Shown: one piece after another, positions 16,867 through 19,238 of the stretch
Position numbering within the stretch: position 1 is the stretch's first letter
How the letters are laid out: each line of letters opens with the position of its first letter
Source: Tissierellia bacterium
GTDB lineage: Bacteria > Bacillota > Clostridia > Tissierellales > Tepidimicrobiaceae
Reading direction: 5' to 3'
Assembly (NCBI GenBank): GCA_012798935.1
Contig: JAAZMG010000191.1
Location: forward strand, 1 to 19,238
Length of the DNA: 19,238 nt
Position numbers and translations under genes: made by a program
The notes under the pieces: model-generated
Seen by the model: the letters and a program-made list of their open reading frames with translations, nothing else
What the model was told of the DNA's origin: nothing
The model's database searches: none

Positions 16867-19238
16867 GTGAATAAATATAAAAAATTTGTACATATTTCAA
16901 AAGATTTCGTACCTGCTATTAAGGTAGAACATCATTTATATGATATTGAAAAGTTGATGAGTTATATACCAACAGAAAAATCTATAGATATAATAAGGAA
17001 TTTCTGTATTAATGAGAATGGTTCCAATGTAATAATAGGTTCCTATGGCAGTGGCAAATCCCATTTAACGACTTTGTTAGCAAATATAATGTCTGGACAA
17101 TATAAATCAGATGAATATAAGAAACTAAGTAATAGAATAAGAAATATAGATGAAGAAACAGCTGATTTATTTGATAAAAGGATAAAAAAGAGAAACAAAA
17201 GGTTTGTTATAATACCACCCTATAATTCTGAGAATTTTGAACAAGCAATATTATTAGGAATTTCAAAAGCTTTAAAAAGAGAAGGATATGAAGATGTTGT
17301 AATTGAAAGTTCATTTTCTAAGGTAATCAAAGAGATAGAAAATTGGGAGAAAAATTTTCCTCAAACTCTTGATGAATTTAATCATATAATTGAATATGAA
17401 TATTTTACCAAAAAGGAAAAATTTATTAAAGAAATAGAAAGTTTTAATGATGAGTATTATCAAATCTTTTTAGAGATATATCCAAAAGTAACATCAGGAG
17501 CACAATTTTTTCATTATGATAATCAAAATATAGTAGAAATATTAAAACAAATAAACATTGAGATGATTAAAAATGGATATATAGGATTAGATATTATATT
17601 TGATGAATTTGGTAGTTTTCTAGAAAATAATATAGATAGAGTAAATATTACCTTAGTGCAAGAAATTGCAGAGTTAGCAAATGATAATAAAAACCGAATA
17701 TCTTTTTATATAGTTACTCATAAAGATTTAACTCAATATGGAAGTAGAATTTCAGATGAAATTGTCACAGAGTGGAGAAAGGTGGAAGGGAGGTTCAGAA
17801 GATTTACATTATATCAAAGTTCATCTGATATTTATGAAATTATTTCAAATGTATTAATCAAGGAAGAAACGTTTAATAGTTTTTATATTGATCATAAGGA
17901 CAAGTTTACAAATATGTATGAGAACATATTAGCTCTTCCAACTTTTAAAGAATTATCAGAAGAAGAAATATTAAAATATATAGTTAAAGGTTGTTTCCCT
18001 CTATCTCCTTTAGCTGCATTTTCATTACATAAATTGACAGACAAAGTAGCCCAGAGCAATAGAACCCTTTTCACTTTTTTAATATCTGATGATGAAAATT
18101 CATTGGGATATTTTATAATTAATCAAAAGGAGAATTTTTGGGTAAGTGGAGATTTAATATATGATTATTTTGAACAATCAATTTGGGGAGAAAATAAGAA
18201 TAGTAGTATATATAAGGTATGGAAAGAAACAAGTGATGCAATTAATAAGGCAGATAGTATAGAGATAAATATTAAACTTATTAAGGTTATTGGTCTAATT
18301 TATATAATTGATGATTTTGATAGATTAAAACCTAATTTAGAATATATTTCATTATTATTGCCTCAATATACAAATAAAGAAATAGAATTAGCCTTAGATG
18401 AACTTTTGAAGAAGAAAATAATACTATATAGGAAAACATATGATTCCTATAAATTTTATGAAGGTAGCGATTTAGATGTACAAGATTATATGAGTAATAT
18501 TATTGAAGACAACAAAGGGAACATTTGTATAGTGGATATTTTAAATCAATATTTTTTACCCCTACCTATAATATCTAGAAGACATAATGACAAATATTAT
18601 GTGAATAGGTATTTAGAAAGTAGATTTGTTAAAATGGAAAACTTAGAACCTAAAAAAGTATATAAAGAATTAGAAGATAAATTTAAGGATGGATTGGTGT
18701 ATTATGTAGTCCCAAACAATGAGAAAGAAATTAAAAATATTATTAAAACTAGAAATAATTTCAATGAAATTCCTAATTTAATAATATTATTACCTAGGAA
18801 AAAGATAACAATAGAAGAAATTGCTATGAAATATTGGGCAATAATCAACATGTTAGAAGATGAAGAATTATTAAATAGTCAACAGTTTTTAAAAAACGAA
18901 TTATTACTCTATGAAGAGGAATTATCTAGGCAAATATATTTAATATTATCCAGGTATTTTAATAATGAGTTTAAAAATGTTTATGTAATAAACAAAGGTG
19001 AGGTTTTATCTGAAGTGAATAATAGATACATATTACAAAAAAAGGCTTCAGACATTATGGATGAATATTTTAAGAACACAGCTATCATCAACAATGAAAT
19101 GGTTAATAAAAATAGATTAACACCTACTATGAAATCTGTAGCTAGAAAGGTTATAAATAAATTGTGGGATTCTATAGCTAATAATAAGGAATTCAAATTT
19201 AGAAAATTTTCTGCAGAGGATACTTTAGTAAGGACCGT
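16867..19238 (+). CDS. BrxC/PglY-like large P-loop ATPase, partial (open at right edge)
   Basis: The reading frame runs without a stop from the GTG at 16867 to the end of the window (790 codons seen), so the gene continues beyond. Walker A is GSYGSGKSH (58-66, K64) and Walker B is LDIIFDEFGSFLE (D246-E247). These are like the AAA-type BREX proteins BrxC and PglY, in which a Walker B of the form DE(L/F)G-x-FLE is usual. BREX ATPases of this kind are large, often over 1,000 residues. The region after about 400 is helical, with no other motif I can name. AAGGTGAT precedes the GTG at a good distance (5 nt). In BREX the ATPase is part of the modification and exclusion machinery; the partners PglZ and BrxL are not in view. 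Other defence ATPases cannot be ruled out. Confidence 0.7.
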   Translation, partial: MNKYKKFVHISKDFVPAIKVEHHLYDIEKLMSYIPTEKSIDIIRNFCINENGSNVIIGSYGSGKSHLTTLLANIMSGQYKSDEYKKLSNRIRNIDEETADLFDKRIKKRNKRFVIIPPYNSENFEQAILLGISKALKREGYEDVVIESSFSKVIKEIENWEKNFPQTLDEFNHIIEYEYFTKKEKFIKEIESFNDEYYQIFLEIYPKVTSGAQFFHYDNQNIVEILKQINIEMIKNGYIGLDIIFDEFGSFLENNIDRVNITLVQEIAELANDNKNRISFYIVTHKDLTQYGSRISDEIVTEWRKVEGRFRRFTLYQSSSDIYEIISNVLIKEETFNSFYIDHKDKFTNMYENILALPTFKELSEEEILKYIVKGCFPLSPLAAFSLHKLTDKVAQSNRTLFTFLISDDENSLGYFIINQKENFWVSGDLIYDYFEQSIWGENKNSSIYKVWKETSDAINKADSIEINIKLIKVIGLIYIIDDFDRLKPNLEYISLLLPQYTNKEIELALDELLKKKIILYRKTYDSYKFYEGSDLDVQDYMSNIIEDNKGNICIVDILNQYFLPLPIISRRHNDKYYVNRYLESRFVKMENLEPKKVYKELEDKFKDGLVYYVVPNNEKEIKNIIKTRNNFNEIPNLIILLPRKKITIEEIAMKYWAIINMLEDEELLNSQQFLKNELLLYEEELSRQIYLILSRYFNNEFKNVYVINKGEVLSEVNNRYILQKKASDIMDEYFKNTAIINNEMVNKNRLTPTMKSVARKVINKLWDSIANNKEFKFRKFSAEDTLVRT

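Noticed and set aside
1..19238. CRISPR array, tRNA or rRNA gene, insertion sequence, integrase
   Set aside because: I found no regularly spaced repeats, no tRNA-like cloverleaf and no transposase or recombinase motifs in the window.

Overview
The window comes from a low-GC, AT-rich Gram-positive bacterium, most probably a member of the Clostridia or Tissierellia. The signs are the codon use, strong AGGAGG/AAGGAG ribosome binding sites, an S-layer homology protein at the left edge, sigma-H-like promoters (AGGATTT - 11 nt - GTAGAATA) and a folate operon of a type known from Firmicutes that lack folB. All genes are on the plus strand. I do not name a species.

Region 1 (1-216) is the last 57 codons of an S-layer homology (SLH) protein followed by a hairpin terminator. 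Region 2 (about 236-8076) is a tightly coupled four-gene Wadjet operon in the order jetD-jetA-jetB-jetC: a TOPRIM nuclease subunit, a kleisin-like subunit, a KITE-like subunit and an SMC/MukB-like ATPase. Wadjet systems recognise and cleave small closed-circular DNA and so block plasmids. The operon looks complete. JetC has non-canonical Walker A and Walker B sequences, probably typical of its subfamily.

Region 3 (about 8083-10630) is a folate operon: a PTPS/QueD-like protein, folE2, folP and folK. There is no folB. The PTPS protein has Glu next to the catalytic Cys (C22-E23 before HGH), the signature of PTPS-III enzymes that bypass FolB. The four genes would take GTP and pABA to dihydropteroate. 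A strong terminator follows folK.

Region 4 (about 10700-19238, cut by the window end) is a second defence-like operon. Gene 1 is an unusual 716-residue regulator-like protein with repeated winged-helix (HARE-like) units, a sigma-70 region 4 helix-turn-helix in the middle and a region-1.1-like domain at the C terminus. Gene 2 is an unrecognised 488-residue protein with a cysteine cluster. Gene 3 is a PAPS-reductase/DndC-like PP-loop enzyme with an added N-terminal CxxC pair and a C-terminal ferredoxin-like domain. Gene 4 is a DUF4007 protein. Gene 5 is a large BrxC/PglY-like P-loop ATPase that is still open at the right edge. This fits a BREX type 4-like, possibly phosphorothioate-related, system; PglZ and BrxL would be expected downstream but cannot be seen here.

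The three operons each start with a similar sigma-H-like promoter. The first two promoters lie in a 54-nt imperfect direct repeat that brackets the Wadjet cassette. A housekeeping folate operon therefore sits between two defence systems. The most novel-looking element is the sigma-like/HARE protein with the Cys-cluster protein at the head of the BREX-like operon.
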